From assembly GCA_903844785.1 (NCBI GenBank), contig CAIMVB010000302.1:1-16154 (forward strand): a stretch of 16,154 bases of DNA, read 5' to 3'. The DNA comes from an uncultured Rhodospirillales bacterium. GTDB taxonomy: Bacteria > Pseudomonadota > Alphaproteobacteria > Acetobacterales > Acetobacteraceae. This document shows, one piece after another, positions 1 through 6,501 of this stretch (position 1 is its first letter; every line of letters starts with the position of its first letter). The position numbers and the translations under genes are program-made. Under the pieces are notes generated by a model that had not been told where the DNA came from, made no database searches, and saw nothing but the letters and a program-made list of their open reading frames with translations.

Positions 1-1
1 C

Positions 2-1231
2 ATCATCCGGCAAATCTATCACGGCAAAACCCGCCGCGACCGGCATGAAGAACTGGTTGAATACGGCATCAAGGGCGGCATCGCGCAAGCGCAGCGCGCC
101 TGGGATCTGGCCGGCGGCAAGGGCCGCATCCATGCCAATATTCTTTGGGAAATGGGCGGGGCGGAACGGGTTGCGCGCGGCATGCTGGAAGGCGCACGTG
201 GCTTGATCCATGGCGTCACTTGCGGTGCGGGCATGCCTTACAAGCTGGCCGAAGTCGCGCGCGATTACGGTATTCATTACTATCCGATTATTTCATCCGC
301 CCGCGCTTTTGCCGCGCTTTGGAAGCGTGCCTATCACAAAACCAGCGAATGGCTGGGCGGCGTGGTTTATGAAGACCCATGGCTCGCCGGCGGGCATAAC
401 GGGCTTTCCAATAGCGAAAACCCGAAAGTGCCAGAGGCGCCTTTCCCGCGCGTGCTGAAACTGCGCCAGCAGATGCGCGAATTTGGCCTGGGCGATGTGC
501 CGATCATCATGGCCGGCGGCGTCTGGTGGCTGGAAGAATGGGAAGACTGGATCGACAATCCCGATCTTGGCCCCATTGCCTTCCAATTCGGCACGCGCCC
601 GCTGCTGACGCAAGAAAGCCCGATCAGCGATGCCTGGAAGCAGCGGCTACTGACGCTGAAGCCCGGTGATGTACTTTTGCAGCCCTTCTCACCAACCGGG
701 TTTTATTCTTCTGCCGTGCGCAATGAATTCCTGCACGAATTGGAAGAACGTAACGAACGCCAGGTCGCCTATACGGCTGAGGCGGTCGGCGAACATCTGG
801 CGGAATATGGCGTCGGCCCGCGCAAGCGCCCGGTTTTTGTCGCGCCCCATGATCTGGCGCGCATCGCCCATTGGGAAGCCGAAGGCTTTACCGAGGCCAT
901 GCGCACGCCGGACAATACGCTGATCTTCGTCACACCCGACAAATCGCGTGAAATCGTGAAGGATCAGGTGGATTGCATGGGCTGTCTTTCGGCCTGCCGC
1001 TTTTCCAACTGGTCTCAGCACGAACCGGATTTCGATAATGGCCGCCGCGCTGACCCGCGCAGCTTCTGCATCCAAAAGACGCTGCAGGATGTCAGCCATG
1101 ATGGCGCTTTGGAAAAGAACCTGATGTTCGCGGGCCATAACGCCTATCGCTTTGGCGCTGACCCTTTCTATTCCAACGGCTTCATCCCAAGTGCCAAGCA
1201 ATTGGTGGAACGCATCCTGACCGGGCGCTGA
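2..1231 (+). CDS. Nitronate monooxygenase-family flavoprotein, 5'-truncated by window edge
   Basis: The reading frame is open from base 2 to the TGA at 1229-1231, giving 409 visible residues; the true start lies before the window. The protein resembles the long (about 470-residue) alphaproteobacterial members of the 2-nitropropane dioxygenase/nitronate monooxygenase family, FMN-dependent TIM-barrel enzymes. Family-like segments are GLIHGVTCGAGMPYKLAEVA near visible residue 65, HYYPIISSARA shortly after, and MAGGVWW with FQFGTRPLL near residues 170-200, where the FMN phosphate would bind. The C-terminal part carries C-x2-C-x3-C (visible residues 325, 328, 332) and another Cys at 356, which could hold an Fe-S cluster; classical nitronate monooxygenases lack this. 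The substrate is unknown, and nitronate oxidation is only a family label. The next gene starts 7 nt after the stop, suggesting cotranscription. Confidence 0.8.
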   Translation: MIRQIYHGKTRRDRHEELVEYGIKGGIAQAQRAWDLAGGKGRIHANILWEMGGAERVARGMLEGARGLIHGVTCGAGMPYKLAEVARDYGIHYYPIISSARAFAALWKRAYHKTSEWLGGVVYEDPWLAGGHNGLSNSENPKVPEAPFPRVLKLRQQMREFGLGDVPIIMAGGVWWLEEWEDWIDNPDLGPIAFQFGTRPLLTQESPISDAWKQRLLTLKPGDVLLQPFSPTGFYSSAVRNEFLHELEERNERQVAYTAEAVGEHLAEYGVGPRKRPVFVAPHDLARIAHWEAEGFTEAMRTPDNTLIFVTPDKSREIVKDQVDCMGCLSACRFSNWSQHEPDFDNGRRADPRSFCIQKTLQDVSHDGALEKNLMFAGHNAYRFGADPFYSNGFIPSAKQLVERILTGR

Positions 1232-1238
1232 GGCCAGC

Positions 1239-2204
1239 ATGGCCGCGCCCGTCTCCCTCGCCGCCTGGGGCAGTTTTCATGTCGGCGGGCGGGAGGTCAC
1301 TATTGCTGGCCAACCGCCGCGTGAGGTGCTTTTCACCCCGGGCGGTGTGCCGGCCAAGGTGGACCCGAACGGCACCTATCTGATCGGCGCGCTTTACGCG
1401 CAGTATATGATCCCCGCCGCGCCGCGTGGGCGCGCACCCTTGCTGATGTGGCATGGCGGCGGCTTGTCAGGTGCGTGTTGGGAAACCACACCAGATGGGC
1501 GCGATGGCTGGCAGCATTTCTTTCTGCGCCAAGGCTGGCCGGTTTATGTGAGTGATGCGGTGGAACGTGGCCGGTCCGGCTGGTCCTTGATCCCGGAAGT
1601 CACCGGCGGGACTGCCCTGACGCTCCCGATAGACAATCCCTTTGAGCGGTTTCGCATTGGTGCCGGCCCTGGTTCCTATCGGCGTGGCGAGGTGCTGCCC
1701 GGCAATCAATTCCCCGCCGATGACGCCAGCTACCGCAATTTCATGCGCCAGATCGTGCCACGCTTCACCACCACGGATGAAATGACGCTGGATGCCTATG
1801 ATGCGCTGCTGGCGCGTGTTGGCCCGGCCGTGGTCATGGCGCATAGCCAGGGCGGTTTCTTCGCCTGGAATGCGGCGCAGCGCCGGCCTGATGCGGTGCG
1901 TGCGCTGGTGCTGGTGGAACCCGCCTCCGTGGGCGATCCGGCACAAATCGCTGCCTTGCGCGATATTCCGGTGTTGATGATTTATGGCGATTACATCGCC
2001 GATGATGCGCGCTGGCCCGATATTCGTGCGCGCGGCATTGCCTTTGCCGAAAGCCTGCGCGCCCTGGGCGGGGAAGTGGATATCGTGGACCTGCCCTCGC
2101 ATGGCATCACCGGCAATAGCCATATGATCATGATGGATCGCAATAGTGATCAGGTGGCGGCGCTGGTGCAGAAATGGCTCGCCAAGCGCGGGCTTTGGGC
2201 CTGA
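1239..2204 (+). CDS. Alpha/beta hydrolase, esterase 713-like
   Basis: A 321-residue alpha/beta-hydrolase-fold protein, probably a cytoplasmic carboxylesterase since no signal peptide is visible. HGGG at residues 72-75 fits an oxyanion-hole loop, followed by ETTPDGRDGW and GWPVYVSDAVERGRSG, which resemble esterase 713 from Alcaligenes. The nucleophile elbow is AHSQGG with Ser203; Glu227 (in VEPAS) and His295 (in GNSHM) are the likely triad partners. The spacing Ser+24 = Glu and Ser+92 = His matches the esterase 713 triad as I recall it. The start at 1239 is supported by GAGG at 1230-1233, which overlaps the stop of the upstream flavoprotein gene, so translation is probably coupled. The natural substrate is unknown. 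Confidence 0.82.
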   Translation: MAAPVSLAAWGSFHVGGREVTIAGQPPREVLFTPGGVPAKVDPNGTYLIGALYAQYMIPAAPRGRAPLLMWHGGGLSGACWETTPDGRDGWQHFFLRQGWPVYVSDAVERGRSGWSLIPEVTGGTALTLPIDNPFERFRIGAGPGSYRRGEVLPGNQFPADDASYRNFMRQIVPRFTTTDEMTLDAYDALLARVGPAVVMAHSQGGFFAWNAAQRRPDAVRALVLVEPASVGDPAQIAALRDIPVLMIYGDYIADDARWPDIRARGIAFAESLRALGGEVDIVDLPSHGITGNSHMIMMDRNSDQVAALVQKWLAKRGLWA

Positions 2205-2226
2205 CGGGCCGTCTTTCCCTTCCGCG

Positions 2227-2258
2227 CCTTCCGGTCTAGCATCCTCTTCCTCGGAAGG
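2227..2258 (+). promoter_or_regulatory. Inverted repeat containing the SD of the MFS gene
   Basis: CCTTCCG (2227-2233) and CGGAAGG (2252-2258) are perfect 7-bp arms separated by 18 nt. The right arm holds the GGAAGG that serves as ribosome binding site for the MFS gene starting at 2272. In the transcript a hairpin here would hide the SD. The arms are directly visible; any regulatory role is inference and the pairing could be chance. Confidence 0.3.
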
Positions 2259-2271
2259 AAGCGTGACTAGA

Positions 2272-3483
2272 ATGACTGTGCTTGATGGTGCCGCGCGGCG
2301 GAATCTTTTTCTCTTGGCCTGTTGTCAGGCGATTGGTCAGGCCGGCAATACGTTGATGTTCGCCGCCACCGCGCTTTCCGTGGTGACCTTCTACCATAAC
2401 CGAGACCTTGCCACCCTGCCGGTCACCTTGCAGCATCTGGGCATTATGATTGCGGTGTTTCCCGCCGCTGCGCTGATGCAGCGCATGGGCCGCCGCTTTG
2501 GTTTCCGTATCGGGTCCATCTTTGGCATGGTGGGCGGGGCCGTTGTGGCGCTTGGGCTTTACACCACAACCTTCGCACTAATGTGCCTGGGCGGGCTGAT
2601 TCTGGGTTACGCTGTGGCCAGCCTGCAGATGTATCGATTCGCCGCGGTGGAATTGGTGCCGGCCTCCTATCGCCCCAAGGCTATTTCCTGGGTCACGGCC
2701 GGCGGTGTCGTGGCCGGTGTGCTTGGCCCCAGCATTGTACGCATTTCGCATGACCAAATGCTGCCGCTTTATCTTGCGACCTATATCTGCCTGATCGGCA
2801 TTCATGCCGTGGTCTTCACCATCATGGGCTTCATCAAATTCCCGCCCATGCAGGAAGCGGCCGTGAAGGCGGATGGTTCGGCTGTCGCGCCGCCACGGCC
2901 CTTGCTGGAAATCGCGTCTCAACCGCGTTTCATCGCCGCTGCCATTTCCGGCATGGTGGCTTTCGGCATCATGTCCTTTTTGATGAGTGCGTCACCGCTG
3001 GCCATTGTTGCCTGCGGCTTGCCGCATACCGAAGCGCATTGGGTGATCTTCATGCATGTGATGGGGATGTTTGTGCCATCCTTCTTCACAGGTAATCTCA
3101 TCACGCGCTATGGCACCACCAAGGTCATGTTCTGGGGCATTGCGCTGCTGCTGCTTGGCGTTTTCGCAGCCCTTGCCGGCAATAGCGAATGGCATTTCCG
3201 CCTGGCGCTGACCTTGAATGGCGTGGGTTGGAATTTCCTGTTCATTGGCGCGACCAATCTGGTTACCACCTGCTATCGCCCGAATGAGCGTGGCAAGGCC
3301 CAGGCCTTGAATGACTTCCTGGTTTTCGGCACCACCGCGGCGGCCAGCTTCCTGGCCGGCTTCCTGCATGAGCATTTCGGCTGGGTGCCGCTGAATTGGG
3401 CCTCTATCCCGCTGCTGCTGGTCGCGGTCTGCGCTGTGATCTGGCTGCGCTATCAGCGCGAACCGGTGCGCGCGGCGGCCTGA
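2272..3483 (+). CDS. MFS transporter, 12 predicted membrane helices
   Basis: A 403-residue hydrophobic protein of the major facilitator superfamily, located in the inner membrane. Two six-helix halves can be read, joined by a polar loop around residues 190-215. The loop after the second helix has QRMGRRFGFR (residues 70-79), a variant of MFS motif A. The equivalent region in the second half is ITRYGTTKVMFWG (277-289). YRPNERGKAQALNDFLVFG (335-353) resembles the conserved helix 10-11 segment of one MFS subgroup. The frame is open back to 2146, inside the hydrolase gene, but that extension is Ser/Pro/Gly-rich. The ATG at 2272 directly precedes the first helix and has GGAAGGAAG about 10 nt upstream, so it is the better start. 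The substrate is unknown. It ends 8 bp from the convergent metallophosphoesterase gene. Confidence 0.85.
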   Translation: MTVLDGAARRNLFLLACCQAIGQAGNTLMFAATALSVVTFYHNRDLATLPVTLQHLGIMIAVFPAAALMQRMGRRFGFRIGSIFGMVGGAVVALGLYTTTFALMCLGGLILGYAVASLQMYRFAAVELVPASYRPKAISWVTAGGVVAGVLGPSIVRISHDQMLPLYLATYICLIGIHAVVFTIMGFIKFPPMQEAAVKADGSAVAPPRPLLEIASQPRFIAAAISGMVAFGIMSFLMSASPLAIVACGLPHTEAHWVIFMHVMGMFVPSFFTGNLITRYGTTKVMFWGIALLLLGVFAALAGNSEWHFRLALTLNGVGWNFLFIGATNLVTTCYRPNERGKAQALNDFLVFGTTAAASFLAGFLHEHFGWVPLNWASIPLLLVAVCAVIWLRYQREPVRAAA

Positions 3484-3489
3484 GGCCGC
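3475..3489. terminator. Possible short bidirectional hairpin at convergent gene ends
   Basis: GCGGCC-TGA-GGCCGC is a perfect 6-bp GC-only inverted repeat whose 3-nt loop is the stop codon of the MFS gene. It lies between two convergent genes, a common place for terminators. There is no T-tract on either side, so intrinsic termination is only a weak possibility. Confidence 0.25.
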
Positions 3490-3491
3490 GC

Positions 3492-4262
3492 CTACTCCTC
3501 CACCGATTCCGGCAAATACCCTGTCCGCAGCACATGCGGCCAGGCGTGGTTGGCGCCCATAGCCTCTGCGCGGCGCGCCGCACTTTCCCAGTCATAGACA
3601 AGGGAAATCAGCTCCGCCATCGGCTTTGCGTCTTCCGCCAGATGCAAAATCGCGTAGCGCGCATGGGGGGACCTTGCCTCTGCCCGGTGCGGATGATCAC
3701 CGCGTGTCACGCGAAAGCCCGGCAAGCCCAGGCTGCCGGGATTGACCACCAAGGGACCATCACCCGGCATGTGAATAACACTCGATTGATGGCTATGGCC
3801 GCACAGCACCACGCGCGCCGCCATGCCATCCTCACCCAGCCTTTCCCGAATGGCGGAAAGCGGCGATGGGACCAGAATACCGTGGCGCGGGTCTTCCAAA
3901 AGGTTCCGCACATCGGATGAAGGCGTGCCGTGGCAGGCCAGCACACCGGGCGCGGGGGTCAGGCTTTCGGGCAATTCATACAGCCAGGCGCGCTGATCAG
4001 CGGTGGTTTCCTGAAAGGCGAAGCCATCCTGCCCCTTCAACCCTTCCGCCACGCGATCCGTCAGCCAGCGGTCATGATTGCCGCGAATGGAAGGGATATT
4101 CTTTTCCATCAGCAGGCGCGTCGTCTCGCCGGGCCAGCACATGCCGGAAGCGCAATCGCCAAGGCAGATGATGTCGGTGATGCCGCGCCGGGCGATATCA
4201 TCCAAAGCCGCTTCCAAAGCGGCGACATTGCCATGGATATCGGAAATCACCGCAAGGCGCAT
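3492..4262 (-). CDS. Metallophosphoesterase family protein (YfcE/MJ0936-like)
   Basis: A 256-residue calcineurin-like phosphoesterase with the complete dimetal motif series: D8-I-H10 (DxH), G35-D36-C, G61-N62-H63-D64, H111 and G155-H156-S-H158. These residues bind two divalent metals and hydrolyse phosphomonoesters or phosphodiesters. No signal peptide is visible, so the protein is probably cytoplasmic. Length and motif spacing fit the small bacterial YfcE/MJ0936-type phosphodiesterases; the substrate cannot be inferred. The ATG at 4262 has SD CAGGAAG at 4276-4270, 7 nt upstream, and that SD lies in an inverted repeat. The tlpA-like gene lies 89 bp upstream on the same strand, so they may be cotranscribed. 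Confidence 0.85.
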   Translation of the reverse strand: MRLAVISDIHGNVAALEAALDDIARRGITDIICLGDCASGMCWPGETTRLLMEKNIPSIRGNHDRWLTDRVAEGLKGQDGFAFQETTADQRAWLYELPESLTPAPGVLACHGTPSSDVRNLLEDPRHGILVPSPLSAIRERLGEDGMAARVVLCGHSHQSSVIHMPGDGPLVVNPGSLGLPGFRVTRGDHPHRAEARSPHARYAILHLAEDAKPMAELISLVYDWESAARRAEAMGANHAWPHVLRTGYLPESVEE

Positions 4263-4263
4263 G

Positions 4264-4310
4264 GGAAGGCTTCCTGTTGACTGCGCCCTATCATGCCATG
4301 GCGCAGGAAG
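4264..4310 (-). promoter_or_regulatory. Overlapping inverted repeats that can mask the metallophosphoesterase SD
   Basis: In the untranslated leader of the metallophosphoesterase gene, CTTCCTG (4270-4276) is a perfect complement of CAGGAAG (4304-4310). CTGCGCC (4281-4287) is a perfect complement of GGCGCAG (4300-4306). In the minus-strand RNA the AGGAAG ribosome binding site is one arm of the first pair; the two pairings share three bases and partly compete. The SD also forms the odd palindrome GGAAG-G-CTTCC with the bases next to the start. A translational switch or a transcription-factor site are both possible; neither is demonstrated. Confidence 0.35.
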
Positions 4311-4351
4311 GGCTTGAAGAGTTCGGCCCTGTCCGTTTCGCTTGAAAATGC

Positions 4352-4906
4352 TCAGGCGACCAACCGCCTGACCGCCGCGACCAATTCCGGCGCATCCCAG
4401 GCCGCTTCGCCTTCCAGCCGCGCCACTTCCCGGCCCCTGCGGTCAATGATCACCGTCGTCGGCAGGCCACGCGCGCCCAAGGCCCGCGCCGCGGCGCCGC
4501 GCGGGTCCAGCCAAATGGCAAGCTCCTTCAGCCCCAGGCGCTGATAAAAGCCTTCCACCTGCGCCCGCCCGCCTCGGTCTGATGATAGCGCCAGCACCGC
4601 AATGCGTTCTGCCCGCAGCATGGCTTGCAACCGGTCCAAAGCGGGCATTTCAGCGACGCAAGGCGGGCACCAGGTGGCCCATAGCTTGATCACCAAGCCC
4701 TGCCCGGCGAAATCCGCCAGCGTGGTTTCCTTGCCATCCCCATCGGTGAAGGTGATGGCTGGCGGCGGCGCTGGGTTCGCGCCCTCCCGCAATTTATCAA
4801 GCCCTTTCGCCGCCCACCCTTGCCGCGACAGACCGGGCGCGAGTAGGGTCGCCCCAAGCAAAGCCGGGGCGCACAACATCGCGGAACGGCGGTTCAGAAC
4901 AGGCAC
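4352..4906 (-). CDS. tlpA: TlpA-family thiol:disulfide oxidoreductase, exported
   Basis: A 184-residue thioredoxin-fold protein of the TlpA/ResA type. After a signal peptide (positive MPVLNRR, hydrophobic residues 9-25, likely cleavage after SRQGWA near residue 32) comes the redirecting strand [13 protein letters not shown], then the active site W79-C80-P-P-C83 inside [14 protein letters not shown]. The cis-proline loop is GLPTT with Pro149. Periplasmic TlpA proteins reduce apocytochrome c thiols or assist copper insertion into cytochrome oxidase; the exact client is not visible. The frame is open far upstream into argH, but the GTG at 4906 has a strong SD AAGGGAG (4921-4915) 8 nt upstream and yields a proper leader. 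An ATG at 4879 is a weaker alternative without an SD. It is divergent from argH, an arrangement common in Alphaproteobacteria. Confidence 0.85.
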   Translation of the reverse strand: MPVLNRRSAMLCAPALLGATLLAPGLSRQGWAAKGLDKLREGANPAPPPAITFTDGDGKETTLADFAGQGLVIKLWATWCPPCVAEMPALDRLQAMLRAERIAVLALSSDRGGRAQVEGFYQRLGLKELAIWLDPRGAAARALGARGLPTTVIIDRRGREVARLEGEAAWDAPELVAAVRRLVA

Positions 4907-4914
4907 GAAAGACA

Positions 4915-4921
4915 CTCCCTT
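4915..4921 (-). promoter_or_regulatory. SD that sets a GTG start for the tlpA-like gene
   Basis: AAGGGAG read on the minus strand lies 8 nt before the GTG at 4906. No comparable sequence precedes the in-frame ATG at 4879 or the GTG at 4915. It sits in the 18-bp gap between the divergent start codons of the tlpA-like gene and argH. Confidence 0.6.
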
Positions 4922-4924
4922 CGC

Positions 4925-6316
4925 ATGAGCAGCAGCAGCGCGAACCAGCAATGGGGCGGACGTTTCGCCCAAGGCCCCTCGGCCATCATGGCCGCCATCA
5001 ATGCCTCGATCGGGTTTGATCGCAAGATGTGGCGCCAGGATATCCAAGGCAGCTTGGCCCATGCCGCCATGCTCGCGCATGTGGGGATCATCAGCGCGGA
5101 AGACGAGGCCGCGATACGCACCGGCCTTGGAAAAATCGCGGCGCGCATCGAAGCCGGCGATTTCCCCTTTGATGACGCGCTTGAAGATATTCACATGAAT
5201 ATCGAAGCGCGGCTGACGGAAACCATTGGGGAAGCCGGCAAGCGCCTGCATACGGGCCGTTCCCGCAATGACCAGGTGGCTTTGGATGTACGGCTTTGGG
5301 TGCGCGATGCGATTGATGGGCTTTCCGGCCAGATCACAGATGTGATGCGCGCCTTGGTGGCGCGGGCGGAAGAACATGCGGGCAGCGTCATGCCTGGCTT
5401 CACCCATTTGCAGCCGGCGCAGCCTGTCACTTTCGGCCATCACATGCTGGCCTATGTTGAAATGCTCTCCCGCGATCTATCGCGGCTCGCGGATTGCCGG
5501 GCGCGGTTGAATGAAAGCCCTCTGGGGGCGGCGGCCTTGGCCGGCACGGGCTTCGCGATTGACCGGCACATGACGGCGAAGGCGCTCGGCTTTGATCGGC
5601 CCATGCGCAACAGCCTGGATGCCGTGGCATCGCGCGATTTCGCTGCCGAATTCCTGTTCTGCTGTGCGATGTGCAGCGTCCATCTTTCGCGCTTGGCGGA
5701 AGAAATCGTGATTTGGACCAATCCCTATTTCGGCTTTGTGAAGCTTTCTGATGCCTTCACCACCGGCAGTTCCATCATGCCGCAAAAGCGCAACCCGGAT
5801 GCGGCGGAGCTGGTGCGCGGCAAGACGGGCCGCGTGATGGGCGCGCTGATGGGGATGCTCACGGTCATGAAGGGCCTGGCGCTGACCTATTTCAAGGATA
5901 TGCAGGAAGACAAGGAAGGCATTTTCGATGCCGCCGAAAACCTGACCCTGACCTTGGCCGCCACCGCCGGCATGGTGCGGGATATGAAGCCGCAGACGGA
6001 ACGCCTTGCCGCCGCCGCTGGGGCGGGTTTTTCCACCGCGACGGATCTGGCGGATTGGCTGGTGCGCAGCCTGAAAATGCCCTTCCGAGACGCCCATCAC
6101 GTCACCGGCACGCTGGTGGCCAAGGCCGAAGCGCGCGGCGTTGATCTTTCCGGCCTGACGCTGGCGGAAATGCAGGCGGTGGAACCGCGCATCACCCAGG
6201 GCGTGTTTGATGTGCTGACGGTTGAAGCCTCTGTCCGCTCCCGCACTTCCTATGGCGGCACCGCGCCCGCCAATGTCGCCGCCATGGCCGCCGAATGGAA
6301 GGCGAAGCTGGCATGA
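4925..6316 (+). CDS. argH: Argininosuccinate lyase
   Basis: A 463-residue cytosolic homotetrameric lyase that splits argininosuccinate into arginine and fumarate, the last step of arginine biosynthesis; the length is normal for the family. Visible hallmarks are WGGRF near the N-terminus, HTGRSRNDQ (109-117), TH161LQPAQP with the catalytic His region, [13 protein letters not shown] (198-210), and the fumarase/aspartase superfamily signature [12 protein letters not shown] (281-292), which carries the catalytic serine loop. The start at 4925 gives the expected MSSS...QQWGGRF opening. The SD is poor, with only GAAAG about 13 nt upstream. The promoter must lie inside the divergent tlpA-like gene, because only 18 bp separate the two start codons. 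The stop overlaps the start of the lipoprotein gene (ATGA). Confidence 0.97.
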   Translation: MSSSSANQQWGGRFAQGPSAIMAAINASIGFDRKMWRQDIQGSLAHAAMLAHVGIISAEDEAAIRTGLGKIAARIEAGDFPFDDALEDIHMNIEARLTETIGEAGKRLHTGRSRNDQVALDVRLWVRDAIDGLSGQITDVMRALVARAEEHAGSVMPGFTHLQPAQPVTFGHHMLAYVEMLSRDLSRLADCRARLNESPLGAAALAGTGFAIDRHMTAKALGFDRPMRNSLDAVASRDFAAEFLFCCAMCSVHLSRLAEEIVIWTNPYFGFVKLSDAFTTGSSIMPQKRNPDAAELVRGKTGRVMGALMGMLTVMKGLALTYFKDMQEDKEGIFDAAENLTLTLAATAGMVRDMKPQTERLAAAAGAGFSTATDLADWLVRSLKMPFRDAHHVTGTLVAKAEARGVDLSGLTLAEMQAVEPRITQGVFDVLTVEASVRSRTSYGGTAPANVAAMAAEWKAKLA

Positions 6317-6450
6317 AGCTGGGCGCGCGGTCCCTTTTGCTGCTGTTGGCGGTGGCCTTCCTGGCCAGCGCCTGTGGCCGCATGGGTCCGGTTCGCCCGC
6401 CCGGCCCAGCCGAGGAAGTCACCTATCCCCGGCAATACCCAAATCGCTGA
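6313..6450 (+). CDS. lptM: LptM-like small outer-membrane lipoprotein
   Basis: A 45-residue protein beginning [20 protein letters not shown] followed by C21, a lipoprotein signal peptide with the lipobox-like A-S-A-C. The mature part starts [10 protein letters not shown], matching the CG-x-x-GP pattern of the LptM/YifL family; E. coli LptM begins CGLKGPLYFP and assists maturation of the LPS translocon LptDE. In E. coli the gene also lies near lysine-pathway genes, and here it sits between argH and lysA, the usual alphaproteobacterial position. The start ATG overlaps the argH stop as ATGA, and GGAAGG (6297-6302) lies 10 nt upstream inside argH. The mature protein is only 25 residues, ending TYPRQYPNR, so function is inferred from the N-terminal motif and location. 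Confidence 0.78.
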   Translation: MKLGARSLLLLLAVAFLASACGRMGPVRPPGPAEEVTYPRQYPNR

Positions 6451-6474
6451 TATCGCGCTTTGCCGCTTGCGATA
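6451..6474 (+). repeat. Inverted repeat between the lipoprotein gene and lysA
   Basis: TATCGC (6451-6456) and GCGATA (6469-6474) are perfect 6-bp arms with a 12-nt loop, starting directly after the lipoprotein stop codon. They occupy half of the 51-bp gap before lysA. There is no T-run behind them; they could be a weak attenuating hairpin or chance. Confidence 0.25.
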
Positions 6475-6501
6475 GGCGGCGCGTGACACGACAATAGGGG
6501 G

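Noticed and set aside
1467..2123. Minus-strand open frame of 218 codons opposite the alpha/beta hydrolase
   Set aside because: The sense frame has a complete catalytic triad; the antisense product has no recognisable domain.
2146..2271. Earlier start of the MFS transporter inside the hydrolase gene
   Set aside because: The extra 42 residues are low-complexity and unrelated to MFS proteins; the ATG at 2272 has an SD and precedes the first helix.
4907..5443. Long N-terminal extension of the tlpA-like frame into argH (minus strand)
   Set aside because: It is antisense to argH, has no thioredoxin-like content, and a strong SD marks the GTG at 4906 as the start; the extension would also bury the signal peptide.
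6462..6480. Second small inverted repeat GCCGC / GCGGC before lysA
   Set aside because: 5-bp GC-only arms are common by chance in this DNA, and it conflicts with the slightly better 6451-6474 pairing.
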